The notes beneath the pieces are model-generated. The model worked only from the letters and a program-made list of their open reading frames with translations, did not search any database and had not been told where the DNA came from. 64,000 nucleotides of DNA from Acidianus ambivalens (lineage in GTDB: Archaea > Thermoproteota > Thermoprotei_A > Sulfolobales > Sulfolobaceae): contig NZ_CP045482.1 of NCBI RefSeq assembly GCF_009729015.1, forward strand, positions 2,104,001-2,168,000. Direction: 5' to 3'. The first letter of the stretch is position 1. The number at the start of each line of letters is the position of its first letter. Both the position numbers and the translations under genes were made by a program. Below, piece by piece: positions 10,048 to 18,542 of this stretch.

Positions 10048-10449
10048 GTGACTGTAATTAATCCTTTGGCTAATGCATTAGTAACTATTTATAACAACGA
10101 GGTTAGGAGAAATAAACAGGCAATAATAATGCCTTCATCTAAGCTAATCATAAACGTACTTAGAGTTATGCAAAAGGAAGGTTACATAGGAGAATTTGAG
10201 TATATTGATGACGGTAGATGGGGTAAGGTCGTTGTCCAGTTATTAGGAAGAATAAATAAGTGCGGTCCAATAACACCTAGATACTCATTAAAGTATAGGG
10301 ATATGATAAACCTACCACAACATATTAGAACATACTTGCCATCTAAGGAAATTGGAGTAATTCTCGTCTCTACGTCTAAAGGTGTAATGACTCATAAAGA
10401 AGCTGCTAGGCAAAGATTAGGAGGAGTTGCATTAGGTTACGTTTATTGA
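10048..10449 (+). CDS. rps8: 30S ribosomal protein S8 (uS8)
   Basis: Central-domain 16S rRNA binder. The start is placed at GTG 10048, since GGTGAT at 10038-10043 lies four bases upstream and the product then begins TVINPLANALVTIYNNEVRR, as in relatives; a GTG at 10039 sits inside that ribosome-binding site. 133 residues. The C-terminal signature STSKGVMTHKEAARQRLGG is intact. Confidence 0.94.
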   Translation: MTVINPLANALVTIYNNEVRRNKQAIIMPSSKLIINVLRVMQKEGYIGEFEYIDDGRWGKVVVQLLGRINKCGPITPRYSLKYRDMINLPQHIRTYLPSKEIGVILVSTSKGVMTHKEAARQRLGGVALGYVY

Positions 10450-10461
10450 TGGGTGATTTAA

Positions 10462-11007
10462 ATGCTCCAAGTATTAGTAAAAGAATCACTAAAAATTCCT
10501 GATAATGTTTCCCTAACTTTAGAGAATGGCAAAATAAAAGTTAAAGGGCCTAAAGGTGAAGTAGAGAAAGATATTTCGCATATGAGAGGAATAGAAGTTA
10601 GATTAGAAAATGGAGAATTAATAGTCGAAGCAACATTCGCAAATAAAAGAACTAAATCATTAGTATATACTCTACTTAGGCACGTTCAAAATATGATTAC
10701 TGGAGTCACTAAAGGATATAGATATTATCTTAAAATAATATTTACTCATTTCCCTATGTCAGTAAAAGTTGTAGGCAATGAAGTTCAGATCACTAACTTA
10801 ATAGGAGAAAAGAATATTAGGAGAGCAAAAATACTGCCTGGAGTTAAAGTTACCGTAAAGGGAGAAGATATCATTGTAGAAGGAATTGACCTAGAAAAGG
10901 TAGCTCAAACTGCTGCTAATATAGAAAGAGCAAGTAAGATATCAGGATTTGATAGACGTGTCTTTGGAGATGGCATATATATTTATAAAAAAGAGGTGAT
11001 TGAGTAA
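10462..11007 (+). CDS. rpl6: 50S ribosomal protein L6 (uL6)
   Basis: Located near the factor-binding site of the large subunit. 181 residues with the two repeated L6 folds: GKIKVKGPKGEVEKDI in the first and NLIGEKNIRRAKILPGVKV in the second. GGTGAT at 10452-10457 is four bases from the ATG. The stop overlaps the L32e start by one base. Confidence 0.95.
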   Translation: MLQVLVKESLKIPDNVSLTLENGKIKVKGPKGEVEKDISHMRGIEVRLENGELIVEATFANKRTKSLVYTLLRHVQNMITGVTKGYRYYLKIIFTHFPMSVKVVGNEVQITNLIGEKNIRRAKILPGVKVTVKGEDIIVEGIDLEKVAQTAANIERASKISGFDRRVFGDGIYIYKKEVIE

Positions 11008-11408
11008 TGTCTATAAACAAATTGAGTAAAGAAAAGATTTATAAATTAAAGCAAAAATATAATTCTAAAATACCAGATTTTCTAAGATATGACTGGGATA
11101 AATACTTTAGATTAGAAAGGCAGGAAAAATGGAGAAAGACTAGAGGAATAGATAATAAAACTAGGCTTAAACTTAAGGGATTTCCACCACCAGTTGATCC
11201 AGGATATAGAAAACCTAAAATCATACGCTATTTACATCCTTCTGGCCTAAAGCCAGTAATTATAAATAATATGAAAGATTTGGAAAATATTGCTAAATTT
11301 AAGGATCAAGTAATAGGGATAATCTCTTCTAACGTAGGATTTAAGAAGAGGTTAGAGATAATAAAGAAGGCAACAGAAATGGGTATAAAACTTGCAAATG
11401 GTGAGTAA
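11007..11408 (+). CDS. rpl32e: 50S ribosomal protein L32e (eL32)
   Basis: Archaeal/eukaryotic large-subunit protein, 133 residues. KWRKTRGIDNKTRLKLKG and the GYRKPKIIRYLHPSG block identify it. GAGGTGAT at 10993-11000 within the end of L6 serves as ribosome-binding site, and the ATG shares a base with the L6 stop. Confidence 0.94.
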   Translation: MSINKLSKEKIYKLKQKYNSKIPDFLRYDWDKYFRLERQEKWRKTRGIDNKTRLKLKGFPPPVDPGYRKPKIIRYLHPSGLKPVIINNMKDLENIAKFKDQVIGIISSNVGFKKRLEIIKKATEMGIKLANGE

Positions 11409-11410
11409 GA

Positions 11411-11869
11411 GTGCCAGAGTTATATTTACAAAAAAGGTTGGCCGCTGATATAGCTAAAGTAGGTATTAACAATGTAAAAATTCCGCCAGAAAATATTGAT
11501 GAAGTAAAAGAAGCATTAACTAGGGCAGATATAGCAAGGCTAATTAAAGAAGGCAAGATAATTATTGAGAAGGAAAAAGAAAGATCAAACTCTAAAGTTA
11601 AAGAGAGAAGGAAAGCAAGAAGAGTTAAGGGAGAAGGAAGAAGACATGGGAGTAGGAAAGGAAAGAAAACTGCTAGATTTGACGAGCATGAAGCTTGGGT
11701 TAACAGAATAAGGAAAATAAGAAAATATCTAAAGTGGCTAAGAGACCATGAAGTCATAGATTCTCATTTATATAGGCAACTTTATATTAAGGCAAAAGGT
11801 GGCTCCTTTAAGAGTATAAGTGATGTTAGATCAGTTTTAATTCAGATGGGAAAATTAAAAGGTGAGTAA
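11411..11869 (+). CDS. rpl19e: 50S ribosomal protein L19e (eL19)
   Basis: 152 residues from GTG 11411, two bases after L32e. The N-terminal LYLQKRLAADIAKVGINNVK, the very basic linker GEGRRHGSRKGKKTAR and the C-terminal WVNRIRKIRKYLKWLRDH helix are characteristic. It forms a subunit bridge in archaeal ribosomes. Confidence 0.94.
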   Translation: MPELYLQKRLAADIAKVGINNVKIPPENIDEVKEALTRADIARLIKEGKIIIEKEKERSNSKVKERRKARRVKGEGRRHGSRKGKKTARFDEHEAWVNRIRKIRKYLKWLRDHEVIDSHLYRQLYIKAKGGSFKSISDVRSVLIQMGKLKGE

Positions 11870-11870
11870 G

Positions 11871-12461
11871 ATGGCTTTAGGTCCTAATTATAAGGTTAAG
11901 CCAAGGAGAAGAAGAGAAGGTAAAACTAACTATTATAAGAGATATGTTTATGTTCTAAGTAGGGCAATAAGGTTAGTTGTTAGGCTTACAAATGAATATG
12001 TAATTGTTAGTGTAATGAAATTTGATCCTAAAGGAGATATTACTATAGCATCTGCACATTCAATAGAATTGGTGAAGAAATATGGATGGAAAGGGGATAC
12101 AAATAATACACCTGCGGCTTATTTAACTGGATTTTTAGCCGGGCTTAGAGCTAAAAAGGCCGGTATTGAATCTGCTGTAGCAGACATAGGATTATTTACC
12201 CCTACAAAAGGTGCAAGAGTATTTTATGCGATAAAAGGAGCACTTGACGCTGGTTTAAAGGTTCCTATGGGTGATATAGAGCTTGATGAAAACAGAATAA
12301 AGGGAGTGCATATTTCCGAATATGCTAAGAAGTTAGAAGCAGAAAACCCAGAGAAGTTCAATAAACTCTTTTCAAGATATTTAAGTAGAGGATTAAATCC
12401 TAAGGATCTTCCTTCTCATTTTGAGGAAGTTTTAAATAAGATAAAAAGTTCTGGTGAATAA
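11871..12461 (+). CDS. rpl18: 50S ribosomal protein L18 (uL18)
   Basis: Binds 5S rRNA. 196 residues from ATG 11871; GGTGAG at 11861-11866 is four bases upstream, so the in-frame GTG at 11862 is rejected. Begins MALGPNYKVKPRRRREGKT and contains NTPAAYLTGFLAGLRAKKAG and GVHISEYAKKL, as expected for archaeal L18. Confidence 0.94.
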   Translation: MALGPNYKVKPRRRREGKTNYYKRYVYVLSRAIRLVVRLTNEYVIVSVMKFDPKGDITIASAHSIELVKKYGWKGDTNNTPAAYLTGFLAGLRAKKAGIESAVADIGLFTPTKGARVFYAIKGALDAGLKVPMGDIELDENRIKGVHISEYAKKLEAENPEKFNKLFSRYLSRGLNPKDLPSHFEEVLNKIKSSGE

Positions 12462-12463
12462 GA

Positions 12464-13108
12464 ATGGCAGAAGGAGTACCTACTGCTAATATAGAGGAAT
12501 GGAAACCTAGAACTAAACTAGGTCAATTAGTTAAAGAGGGTAAGATAACTTCAATAAAGGAAATATTTGAAAAAAATCTAGTCATAACTGAGCCTGAAAT
12601 AATAGATGCATTATTGCCTAATTTGAAGTACGAAGTGATAGATATAAAAATGGTTCAAAAGCAGACAGATGCTGGAGAGCTTTCTAGATATAAAGTCCTC
12701 GTAATTATGGGTAATTTTGATGGTTATGTTGGCATTGGGATGGGTAAAGCTAAGCAATTGAGAGTAGCAATACAGAAAGCAATAAGGGATGCTAAAATGA
12801 ATATAATTCCAGTTAGAAGAGGATGCGGTAGCTGGGAATGTACATGTGGAGAACCTCATAGTTTACCATTTACTGTAACTGGCAAAGCTGGAAGTGTAGA
12901 AGTTACTCTAAAGCCTGCACCAAAAGGGACTGGATTGGTGGTAGGAAGTGTTTTGAAAACATTATTATCTTATGCAGGTATCAAGGACGTTTGGTCATTT
13001 AGTAAAGGAGAGACTAGAACTACTGAAAACTTTATCAAGGCTGGATATAATGCACTTTATAATACTTATAAGTTTGTAACGCCTGCAGATTGGGCTAGGA
13101 AGAGGTGA
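12464..13108 (+). CDS. rps5: 30S ribosomal protein S5 (uS5)
   Basis: Contributes to decoding fidelity and mRNA helicase activity. 214 residues. The double-stranded-RNA-binding fold includes GNFDGYVGIGMGKAKQLRVA, and the second domain has APKGTGLVVGSVLKTLLSYAG. Archaeal-type Cys residues occur in GCGSWECTCGEPHS. The ATG is two bases after L18. Confidence 0.95.
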   Translation: MAEGVPTANIEEWKPRTKLGQLVKEGKITSIKEIFEKNLVITEPEIIDALLPNLKYEVIDIKMVQKQTDAGELSRYKVLVIMGNFDGYVGIGMGKAKQLRVAIQKAIRDAKMNIIPVRRGCGSWECTCGEPHSLPFTVTGKAGSVEVTLKPAPKGTGLVVGSVLKTLLSYAGIKDVWSFSKGETRTTENFIKAGYNALYNTYKFVTPADWARKR

Positions 13109-13114
13109 TGAGGG

Positions 13115-13585
13115 ATTCCTAAGGCAGTTGCTATAGTTAGAATAAGAGGATATGCACACGCTCCATGGAAAATTCAAGAGACTTTAGAAATGCTAAGATT
13201 GCCTAAAGTCTTTAATACAATGATTTATCCTTATACGGAATCATTAAAGGGAATGTTAATTAAAGTAGAACCATTTATAACTTGGGGCGAAATTTCTGAA
13301 GACGGTTTAAATGCTCTTCTAAATAGGTTAGAGACATGCAAAGGTGAGAAAATTACAGAAGAATACATAAAAACTAAATTATCCATGGATTTAAATACAT
13401 TTAAAACAAAACTGCTTTCAGGAGAATTGGCGTTAAACAAGCTTGATAACATATTCAAGCTTCCTATAAGGTTACATCCACCAAGTGGCGGATTCAAAGG
13501 AAAGGTTAATGCACCGTATAAATCAAAGGGAGAATTTGGTTATAGAGGATTAGAAATAAATAACCTAATAAAGAGGATGGTATGA
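13115..13585 (+). CDS. rpl30: 50S ribosomal protein L30 (uL30), ATT start
   Basis: 156 residues. In this frame two stop codons (13106-13111) are followed by GGG ATT CCT AAG, and there is no ATG, GTG, TTG or CTG before the conserved block VRIRGYAHAPWKIQETLEML; the first ATG (13190) would cut off about 25 conserved residues. GGTGAT at 13104-13109 is five bases from ATT 13115, which is the spacing used by neighbours, and the ATT start gives eight residues before RIRG as in relatives I recall. The rest (WGEISEDGL, KLPIRLHPPSGGFKG, KGEFGYRG) is typical archaeal L30. The start codon is inferred. Confidence 0.87.
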   Translation: MPKAVAIVRIRGYAHAPWKIQETLEMLRLPKVFNTMIYPYTESLKGMLIKVEPFITWGEISEDGLNALLNRLETCKGEKITEEYIKTKLSMDLNTFKTKLLSGELALNKLDNIFKLPIRLHPPSGGFKGKVNAPYKSKGEFGYRGLEINNLIKRMV

Positions 13586-13586
13586 A

Positions 13587-14024
13587 ATGGTAGTCAGAAG
13601 AGAGAAAAAATCAAGAAAAATGCGCGGATATAGAACAATGGGTTGGGGATCTAAAGGTCAGCATAGAAATAGAGGGGCTAGAGGTGGAAGACAAGTAGGC
13701 ATGCATAAACATAAATGGTCATGGTTAGTTAAGTACGGAAAAGATTGGTATGGTAAACATGGTTTTGTAAATCCCACTAGTGTTAAAATTAGTGCAATCA
13801 GCTTAAGAGATTTGCAAACATCTATAGAGAACGGTAGTATTAAAATTGATGAAAAAGATGGAAAGAAAATAGTTGACTTAACTAAGTATGGATTTGATAA
13901 ACTACTTGGAAGTGGCAATCTAAATATTAGCGGATTAAGCATAATTGTGAGACGTGCTACTGAAAAAGCAAAACAAAAATTAGAAAAAATAGGTGGACAA
14001 GTTATTTTAACCCCTAATTCTTAA
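13587..14024 (+). CDS. rpl15: 50S ribosomal protein L15 (uL15)
   Basis: 145 residues. N-terminal Gly/Arg-rich extension (RGYRTMGWGSKGQHRNRGAR) and the archaeal GMHKHKWSWLVKYGKDWYGKHGF block identify it, and the C-terminal L15/L18e fold follows. The ATG is one base after the L30 stop. Last ribosomal gene before secY. Confidence 0.94.
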   Translation: MVVRREKKSRKMRGYRTMGWGSKGQHRNRGARGGRQVGMHKHKWSWLVKYGKDWYGKHGFVNPTSVKISAISLRDLQTSIENGSIKIDEKDGKKIVDLTKYGFDKLLGSGNLNISGLSIIVRRATEKAKQKLEKIGGQVILTPNS

Positions 14025-14039
14025 TGTTTTTGAGATTTC

Positions 14040-15437
14040 ATGTCGTTTATCGATTTTCTTGCAGCACTTGGTAAGGATTTACCCGCAGTTAGAAAGCCTA
14101 GGCATAAACCTAATTTAAACCAAAAAATAATGTGGTCAATATTAGCAGTTATTATTTATCTAGTAATGTCGTCTGTACCGCTTTATGGCATTCAATCTAC
14201 ATCCTTTAGTAATTTTTTGATAGAACAAGTTATTTTTGCATCAACTGCAGGTACACTTGCTCAGTTAGGTATAGGTCCCATAATAACTGCAGGTTTAATT
14301 ATGCAAATTTTAGTTGGATCGAAGCTAATTAATATTGACTTAGGTAATGAAGATGATAGAGCTAAGTTTACTGAAGCACAAAAAGGTCTGGCCTTCATAT
14401 TTATACTAATAGAGGCATCACTATTTGGATATGTACTAACTAAAAGTGCAAGCATTTCATCCGTGCAAATAGAGCTAGCTACTATAATTACCGCGCAGCT
14501 AGTAGCAGCAACTTTCTTTATACTATTACTTGATGAGATGATACAAAAAGGCTGGGGATTAGGATCTGGGGTTAGTTTATTCATATTTGCAGGTGTAATG
14601 AAAATAATTTTCTGGTATATGTTTGGAATTGTTACCGTAAGTTCTCAAAACCTTCCAATAGGATTCTTTCCTACTTTAATTTCTTTAATAGCAAGTCATG
14701 GTAATTTGCTTAGCATTATTGTAAATACTACTAAACCCTTTGAGCCTGATTTAGTAGGTTTAGTATCAACTATTATATTAATAATCCTTATAGTTTATCT
14801 TACGTCGATAAACATTCAAATACCTGTTACTTCACAAAGATTGAGAGGAATAAGAAGAACAATACCACTTAATTTCCTATATGTTAGTAGCATACCAGTT
14901 ATATTCGTAAGCGTTTTAGGAGCAGATATTCAATTATTTGCTTCTCTTTCCTCCTATTCTAACTCTACTATTGCGAGTATACTAAATGACATAGTTAATG
15001 CTTTTGAATTTCCACCACCAAATTCTAAAATACCTCATAGCGTTTATGCTGTGGTTTTAGATCCAGTGGGTGCTGTTATCTATGCAATAGTATTTATCAC
15101 ATTAGGTGTATTATTTGGATTAATTTGGGTTGAAGTAGCTGGTTTAGATCCTGCAACTCAGGCTAAACAATTAGTGGAAGCAGGAATAGAGATTCCTGGC
15201 ATGAGAAGTAATACTAAAATGATTGAAGCTATTCTATCTAAATATATCTATCCTTTAGCATTCTTTAGCTCTCTTATAGTAAGTGCAATAGCAGTTGGTG
15301 CAACTTTTCTAGGAGTATATGGTACAGGAGTTGGAATATTATTGGCAGTTACTATAGCCATTCAATACTATAGTTTATTAGCTTATGAGAGGTCTATTGA
15401 AATGTACCCATTATTAAGAAGACTAGTAGGTGAGTAA
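14040..15437 (+). CDS. secY: Preprotein translocase subunit SecY (Sec61 alpha)
   Basis: Channel subunit of the Sec translocon in the cytoplasmic membrane. 465 residues with about ten hydrophobic segments, beginning after a basic N-terminus (KPRHKPNLNQK). Recognisable features include the region GTLAQLGIGPIITAGLIMQIL in helix 2 and the cytoplasmic loop INIQIPVTSQRLRGIRRTIPLNFLYVSSIPVI before helix 7. The long external segment between the 7th and 8th helices is Ser/Asn-rich. It follows L15 as in most prokaryotes and precedes adkA by two bases. Confidence 0.95.
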   Translation: MSFIDFLAALGKDLPAVRKPRHKPNLNQKIMWSILAVIIYLVMSSVPLYGIQSTSFSNFLIEQVIFASTAGTLAQLGIGPIITAGLIMQILVGSKLINIDLGNEDDRAKFTEAQKGLAFIFILIEASLFGYVLTKSASISSVQIELATIITAQLVAATFFILLLDEMIQKGWGLGSGVSLFIFAGVMKIIFWYMFGIVTVSSQNLPIGFFPTLISLIASHGNLLSIIVNTTKPFEPDLVGLVSTIILIILIVYLTSINIQIPVTSQRLRGIRRTIPLNFLYVSSIPVIFVSVLGADIQLFASLSSYSNSTIASILNDIVNAFEFPPPNSKIPHSVYAVVLDPVGAVIYAIVFITLGVLFGLIWVEVAGLDPATQAKQLVEAGIEIPGMRSNTKMIEAILSKYIYPLAFFSSLIVSAIAVGATFLGVYGTGVGILLAVTIAIQYYSLLAYERSIEMYPLLRRLVGE

Positions 15438-15439
15438 AA

Positions 15440-16027
15440 ATGAAAATGGGTATAGTAACAGGCATACCTGGAGTGGGTAAAACTACTGTATTAAGTAAGG
15501 TATCAGAGATATTATCTTTAGAAAATAGAAAATATAAAATCATGAATTACGGTGACTACATGTTAAACACTGCTATTTCTGAAGGATTTGTTAGTAATAG
15601 GGATGAAATGCGAAAATTACCTCTTTCAAAGCAAAGAGAATTACAACTAATAGCGGCAAAGAAAATTGTAGAAGATGCAGAAAAATTAGGGGAAGACGGT
15701 TTAGCCTTTATAGACACTCATGCGGTTATAAGAACACCTGCAGGCTATCTCCCTGGATTACCAAAGCACGTTATAGAAATCTTATCGCCTCAAGTAATAT
15801 TTTTACTTGAAAGTAGTCCTGAGGATATTCTAAATAGGCAAAAAAGAGATAAGGGTAGGACTAGATCAGATTATGCAGATATAAATGTAATTAACGAAAC
15901 TATTAATTTTGCGAGATATGCTGCTATGGCATCTGCAGTGCTAGTTGGAGCCTCTGTAAAGATAGTAATTAATAAGGAAGGAGATCCCAGCATTGCAGCT
16001 AAAGAGATAATTTCATCAATGATGTAA
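15440..16027 (+). CDS. adkA: Archaeal-type adenylate kinase
   Basis: Interconverts ATP + AMP and two ADP. 195 residues, the AdkA class typical of archaea rather than the bacterial Adk with LID zinc. The P-loop GIPGVGKT spans residues 8-15; FIDTHAVIRTPAGYLPGLP is the family AMP-site region and RQKRDKGRTRSDYAD the basic lid. It sits two bases after secY, a linkage common in prokaryotes. Confidence 0.93.
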   Translation: MKMGIVTGIPGVGKTTVLSKVSEILSLENRKYKIMNYGDYMLNTAISEGFVSNRDEMRKLPLSKQRELQLIAAKKIVEDAEKLGEDGLAFIDTHAVIRTPAGYLPGLPKHVIEILSPQVIFLLESSPEDILNRQKRDKGRTRSDYADINVINETINFARYAAMASAVLVGASVKIVINKEGDPSIAAKEIISSMM

Positions 16028-16028
16028 T

Positions 16029-16472
16029 ATGGAAATTTATATTTTTTATATTATTCTTTTATCATTTTTTTCTAATTTTGTTGTTTATCTTTTTTATAAG
16101 TATTATATTAGTAAAAAGCTAAATTATATTATAATTAAGTTAAAGGAATATGATGAGAGATTAGGCAAAATAGTGTCAGATAAAAGAAAAGAAAAAGTCC
16201 AAAAGAAGATCCAGAACGAAATAAAGTCGTATAATTCGACTATGTATTTCTACTCATTTATGCAAACTACATTATTAATTTTTATATACTTTATAGATTT
16301 ATCGCTAGTAGTTTTTAGAATGAATTTTAATGTGTGTTTACCTTATTATATACCGTTAATTTCAATTCAATATAATGGTAAATATATTATTCCATATTCG
16401 TCCTTTATAATATTTATTTTATCGTTTGTTCTATTTACTCCTATATCTCTAAGACGTCCGAAGATTATATAA
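16029..16472 (+). CDS. YidC/Oxa1-like membrane insertase homologue (DUF106 family)
   Basis: A 147-residue membrane protein. There is one N-terminal membrane segment (residues 3-25), a charged coiled-coil-like stretch (about 35-70, rich in Lys/Glu) and two further hydrophobic segments (about 75-95 and 115-140). This three-helix plan and its place between adkA and L34e match the archaeal DUF106/Ylp1 proteins, relatives of YidC, EMC3 and GET1 that help insert membrane proteins. The sequence is divergent and unusually AT-rich, so the assignment rests on topology and gene order. Confidence 0.65.
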   Translation: MEIYIFYIILLSFFSNFVVYLFYKYYISKKLNYIIIKLKEYDERLGKIVSDKRKEKVQKKIQNEIKSYNSTMYFYSFMQTTLLIFIYFIDLSLVVFRMNFNVCLPYYIPLISIQYNGKYIIPYSSFIIFILSFVLFTPISLRRPKII

Positions 16473-16502
16473 ATTAAAGATATATTTTCTTATTGATAAG
16501 CA

Positions 16503-16766
16503 ATGCCTAAACCACAGTTTAGGTCTAGGTCTTATAGAAAATTACATATTAGAACTCCAAGTGGTGAATCTAAGCTTCATTTTGAAAGAAGAAAGAATAA
16601 ACTAGCTCACTGTGCTATATGTGGAAATCCTCTAAATGCGGTAAAGACTAACAAAGTTTATTCGTTCTCTCTAACTGAGAAAAGGCCAGAGAGGCCTTTT
16701 GGTGGGTACTTGTGCCATAGATGTCTTGAAAATTTAATCAAGTTGAGTGTGAGAGGAATATCATGA
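16503..16766 (+). CDS. rpl34e: 50S ribosomal protein L34e (eL34)
   Basis: 87 residues. Begins MPKPQFRSRSYRKLHIRTPSG and carries a zinc-ribbon pair, CAICG and CHRC, with RPERPFGG between, as in archaeal L34e. Upstream, TATATTTTCTTATT at 16480-16493 could be a leaderless-type promoter. Overlaps cmk by four bases. Confidence 0.93.
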   Translation: MPKPQFRSRSYRKLHIRTPSGESKLHFERRKNKLAHCAICGNPLNAVKTNKVYSFSLTEKRPERPFGGYLCHRCLENLIKLSVRGIS

Positions 16767-17293
16767 TTATTGTTATAAGCGGGCCTTCTGGCAGTGGAAA
16801 AACTACTGTTGCTAAAATTTTGTCTGAAAGATTAAAACTTAGATTTGTGTCTGCAGGGCAGTTATTTAGAGAAATGGCAGCAAGTTTAGGAAAAGATATA
16901 ATTGAGATGAATAAATCTGCTGAAAAAAAATTTGATATAGATAAATTAATAGATGAAAAAATCCTAGATGAAGCAAAAAAAGGAAATGTAATTATAGAGT
17001 CTCATATAGCTGGCTGGTTACTTAGTGGAATTGCTGATTACACAATATATCTTTGGGCTAATATTGAGGAAAGAGCTAAAAGAATATCAATTAGAGACAA
17101 AATTTCCTATGAAGAAGCTCTAATTAAAATTATGGAAAGAGAACAAAGTCATTATTTTAGATTTTGGAAATATTACGGAATAGATTTGCTAGATTTAACT
17201 CCTTTTGATATGGTTATAAATACTTCTAATATAGATATTAATAGAATAGTAAATATTATCCTTGCATATATAGGTAAAAACACTTCCGTTTAG
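16763..17293 (+). CDS. cmk: Cytidylate kinase
   Basis: Phosphorylates CMP/dCMP with ATP. 176 residues; P-loop GPSGSGKT at residues 7-14, then FVSAGQLFREMA for nucleotide monophosphate binding, ESHIAGWLL and the lid REQSHYFRFWKYYGID. This is the short archaeal Cmk. Start overlaps L34e by four bases (ATGA), the usual arrangement in archaea. Confidence 0.92.
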   Translation: MIIVISGPSGSGKTTVAKILSERLKLRFVSAGQLFREMAASLGKDIIEMNKSAEKKFDIDKLIDEKILDEAKKGNVIIESHIAGWLLSGIADYTIYLWANIEERAKRISIRDKISYEEALIKIMEREQSHYFRFWKYYGIDLLDLTPFDMVINTSNIDINRIVNIILAYIGKNTSV

Positions 17294-17303
17294 GTCTCCT
17301 AGC

Positions 17304-17316
17304 TTTAATAAATATC
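17304..17316 (+). promoter_or_regulatory. TATA-like box for the ced genes
   Basis: TTTAATAAATATC is centred about 26 bases before ATG 17336, the spacing expected if transcription begins at the start codon (leaderless). It separates the ced genes from the upstream cmk operon. Confidence 0.5.
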
Positions 17317-17335
17317 TTATAATTTTAGGTCAAGA

Positions 17336-17572
17336 ATGTCTGGTATAGAGAGTTTAATATCTAATTTAACGACTCAAATAACAGAAACTGCATGGAGCAT
17401 ATTTATATTATCATGGGCAGTAGGTTGGGCTTTAAGAGGATCTCCTATTCCAATATTTAGAATAAAGCGAGGTGGTCAAGATATTATAGAAGACGCTATA
17501 ATAGCGGCTTTTTGGCTAGCTATAGGCAGTACAGTATTTAGTCTAATATCATACTTAGCAGGTCAAGTATGA
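17336..17572 (+). CDS. cedA1: CedA1, small membrane (pilin-like) subunit of the Ced DNA importer
   Basis: A 78-residue protein with two hydrophobic helices (about residues 17-35 and 53-75) joined by a short basic turn, RIKRGGQD. This plan, and its place directly before cedA, match CedA1 of Sulfolobales, a membrane protein related to conjugative pilins in the crenarchaeal system that imports DNA from partner cells. The loop contains SPIPIFRIKRGGQD, which resembles LPIPIYGIKKWGPK in the following CedA protein, suggesting common ancestry. Recognition is by size, topology and gene order. Confidence 0.72.
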   Translation: MSGIESLISNLTTQITETAWSIFILSWAVGWALRGSPIPIFRIKRGGQDIIEDAIIAAFWLAIGSTVFSLISYLAGQV

Positions 17573-17583
17573 GGTGATAATAA

Positions 17584-18372
17584 TTGTTTAATATAGGCGA
17601 AATGTTATTTCTTGCTTCCTCGCTTGGGGCATTAACTTACTTTATTGGAACGTTAATTATGGGTCTTCCAATACCAATATATGGAATAAAAAAATGGGGA
17701 CCAAAATTAATATTAGACGGATTATACGTTACTGCATTAGTTAATGCTTATGGTAGTATTCTGACTTTATCATCTATGATTCAGTCATATTTGGGTGCTA
17801 CGTGGTGTAACTTCTTTAAGTGGGTATGTTGTTTAATAATTCAAGAAATTGCTCTTAATACATTCTTAAGGACGATATACGGAATAATAGCAGTAGCTAG
17901 TGGTCCTACTGCGGGAGTCTTATTATCTGAGGTCGGTGTACTTTTTTCACTATTTGGAAGTTTAATAACTACTTCGGAAACATTACTTATAATAGCTAGA
18001 ATAGTTTACGAATATTCTCAAGTATTTGTAGCTTTAGGTATATTACTAATTTCTATACCATTTAGAGTTGGAAGAGGGGTAGGAGGTTCGCTTATAGGAT
18101 TTTCTATAGTATTTTATGCAGCATTGCCATATCTGCCTAATTTTCTAACATCATTAGGAGTCAACGTCCTACAAGATTTAAATAGTATACCTAATAATAA
18201 TGCATGCTGCATTATAGTTTCTCTCATGACTAAAGTCGTTCCACTGCTTATTGAAGGTACTATAGTGCTTCCTATAGCGTACATAATTATATTAAGTGGT
18301 ATTTCTATAGGCGTAGGAGCTGCAATAAGCGGATATTCATCTAGGTTACCAATTCCTATAGAAATCTTTTAG
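17584..18372 (+). CDS. cedA: CedA, polytopic membrane channel protein for DNA import
   Basis: 262 residues, TTG start at 17584 with GGTGAT at 17573-17578 five bases upstream. About seven hydrophobic segments; the first ones repeat the CedA1 pattern (helix, PIPIYGIKKWGPK turn, helix). Three Cys-containing stretches (WCNFFKWVCC, NNACCIIV) lie in predicted external loops and might form disulfides. The family is the membrane core of the Ced system, which takes up chromosomal DNA during UV-induced cell aggregation in Sulfolobales. Eleven bases separate it from cedA1 and cedA2, so the three form an operon. Confidence 0.78.
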   Translation: MFNIGEMLFLASSLGALTYFIGTLIMGLPIPIYGIKKWGPKLILDGLYVTALVNAYGSILTLSSMIQSYLGATWCNFFKWVCCLIIQEIALNTFLRTIYGIIAVASGPTAGVLLSEVGVLFSLFGSLITTSETLLIIARIVYEYSQVFVALGILLISIPFRVGRGVGGSLIGFSIVFYAALPYLPNFLTSLGVNVLQDLNSIPNNNACCIIVSLMTKVVPLLIEGTIVLPIAYIIILSGISIGVGAAISGYSSRLPIPIEIF

Positions 18373-18383
18373 AGTGTGATAAG

Positions 18384-18542
18384 ATGAAAAGTAGAGATAT
18401 ATTACTTTTGCTCCTTATTATTAACTCAATAATAGTTTATTGCTTTACAAAAAATATATTATATTCTACTATAGATATATTTATAGCAATTGGTATATAT
18501 TTCGCTAATTATATTATTTCGAGGAAGTTTGCTGACCAGTAG
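18384..18542 (+). CDS. cedA2: CedA2, 52-residue two-helix membrane protein
   Basis: Read directly from the sequence: ATG 18384 to TAG 18542, preceded by GTGAT three bases upstream. The product has two hydrophobic helices (about residues 6-20 and 30-45) separated by FTKNILYST, with a basic C-terminus ISRKFADQ. Size, topology and position 11 bases after cedA match the small CedA2 component of the Ced system. It is short enough to be skipped by default gene-calling settings. The name is inferred from context. Confidence 0.65.
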   Translation: MKSRDILLLLLIINSIIVYCFTKNILYSTIDIFIAIGIYFANYIISRKFADQ

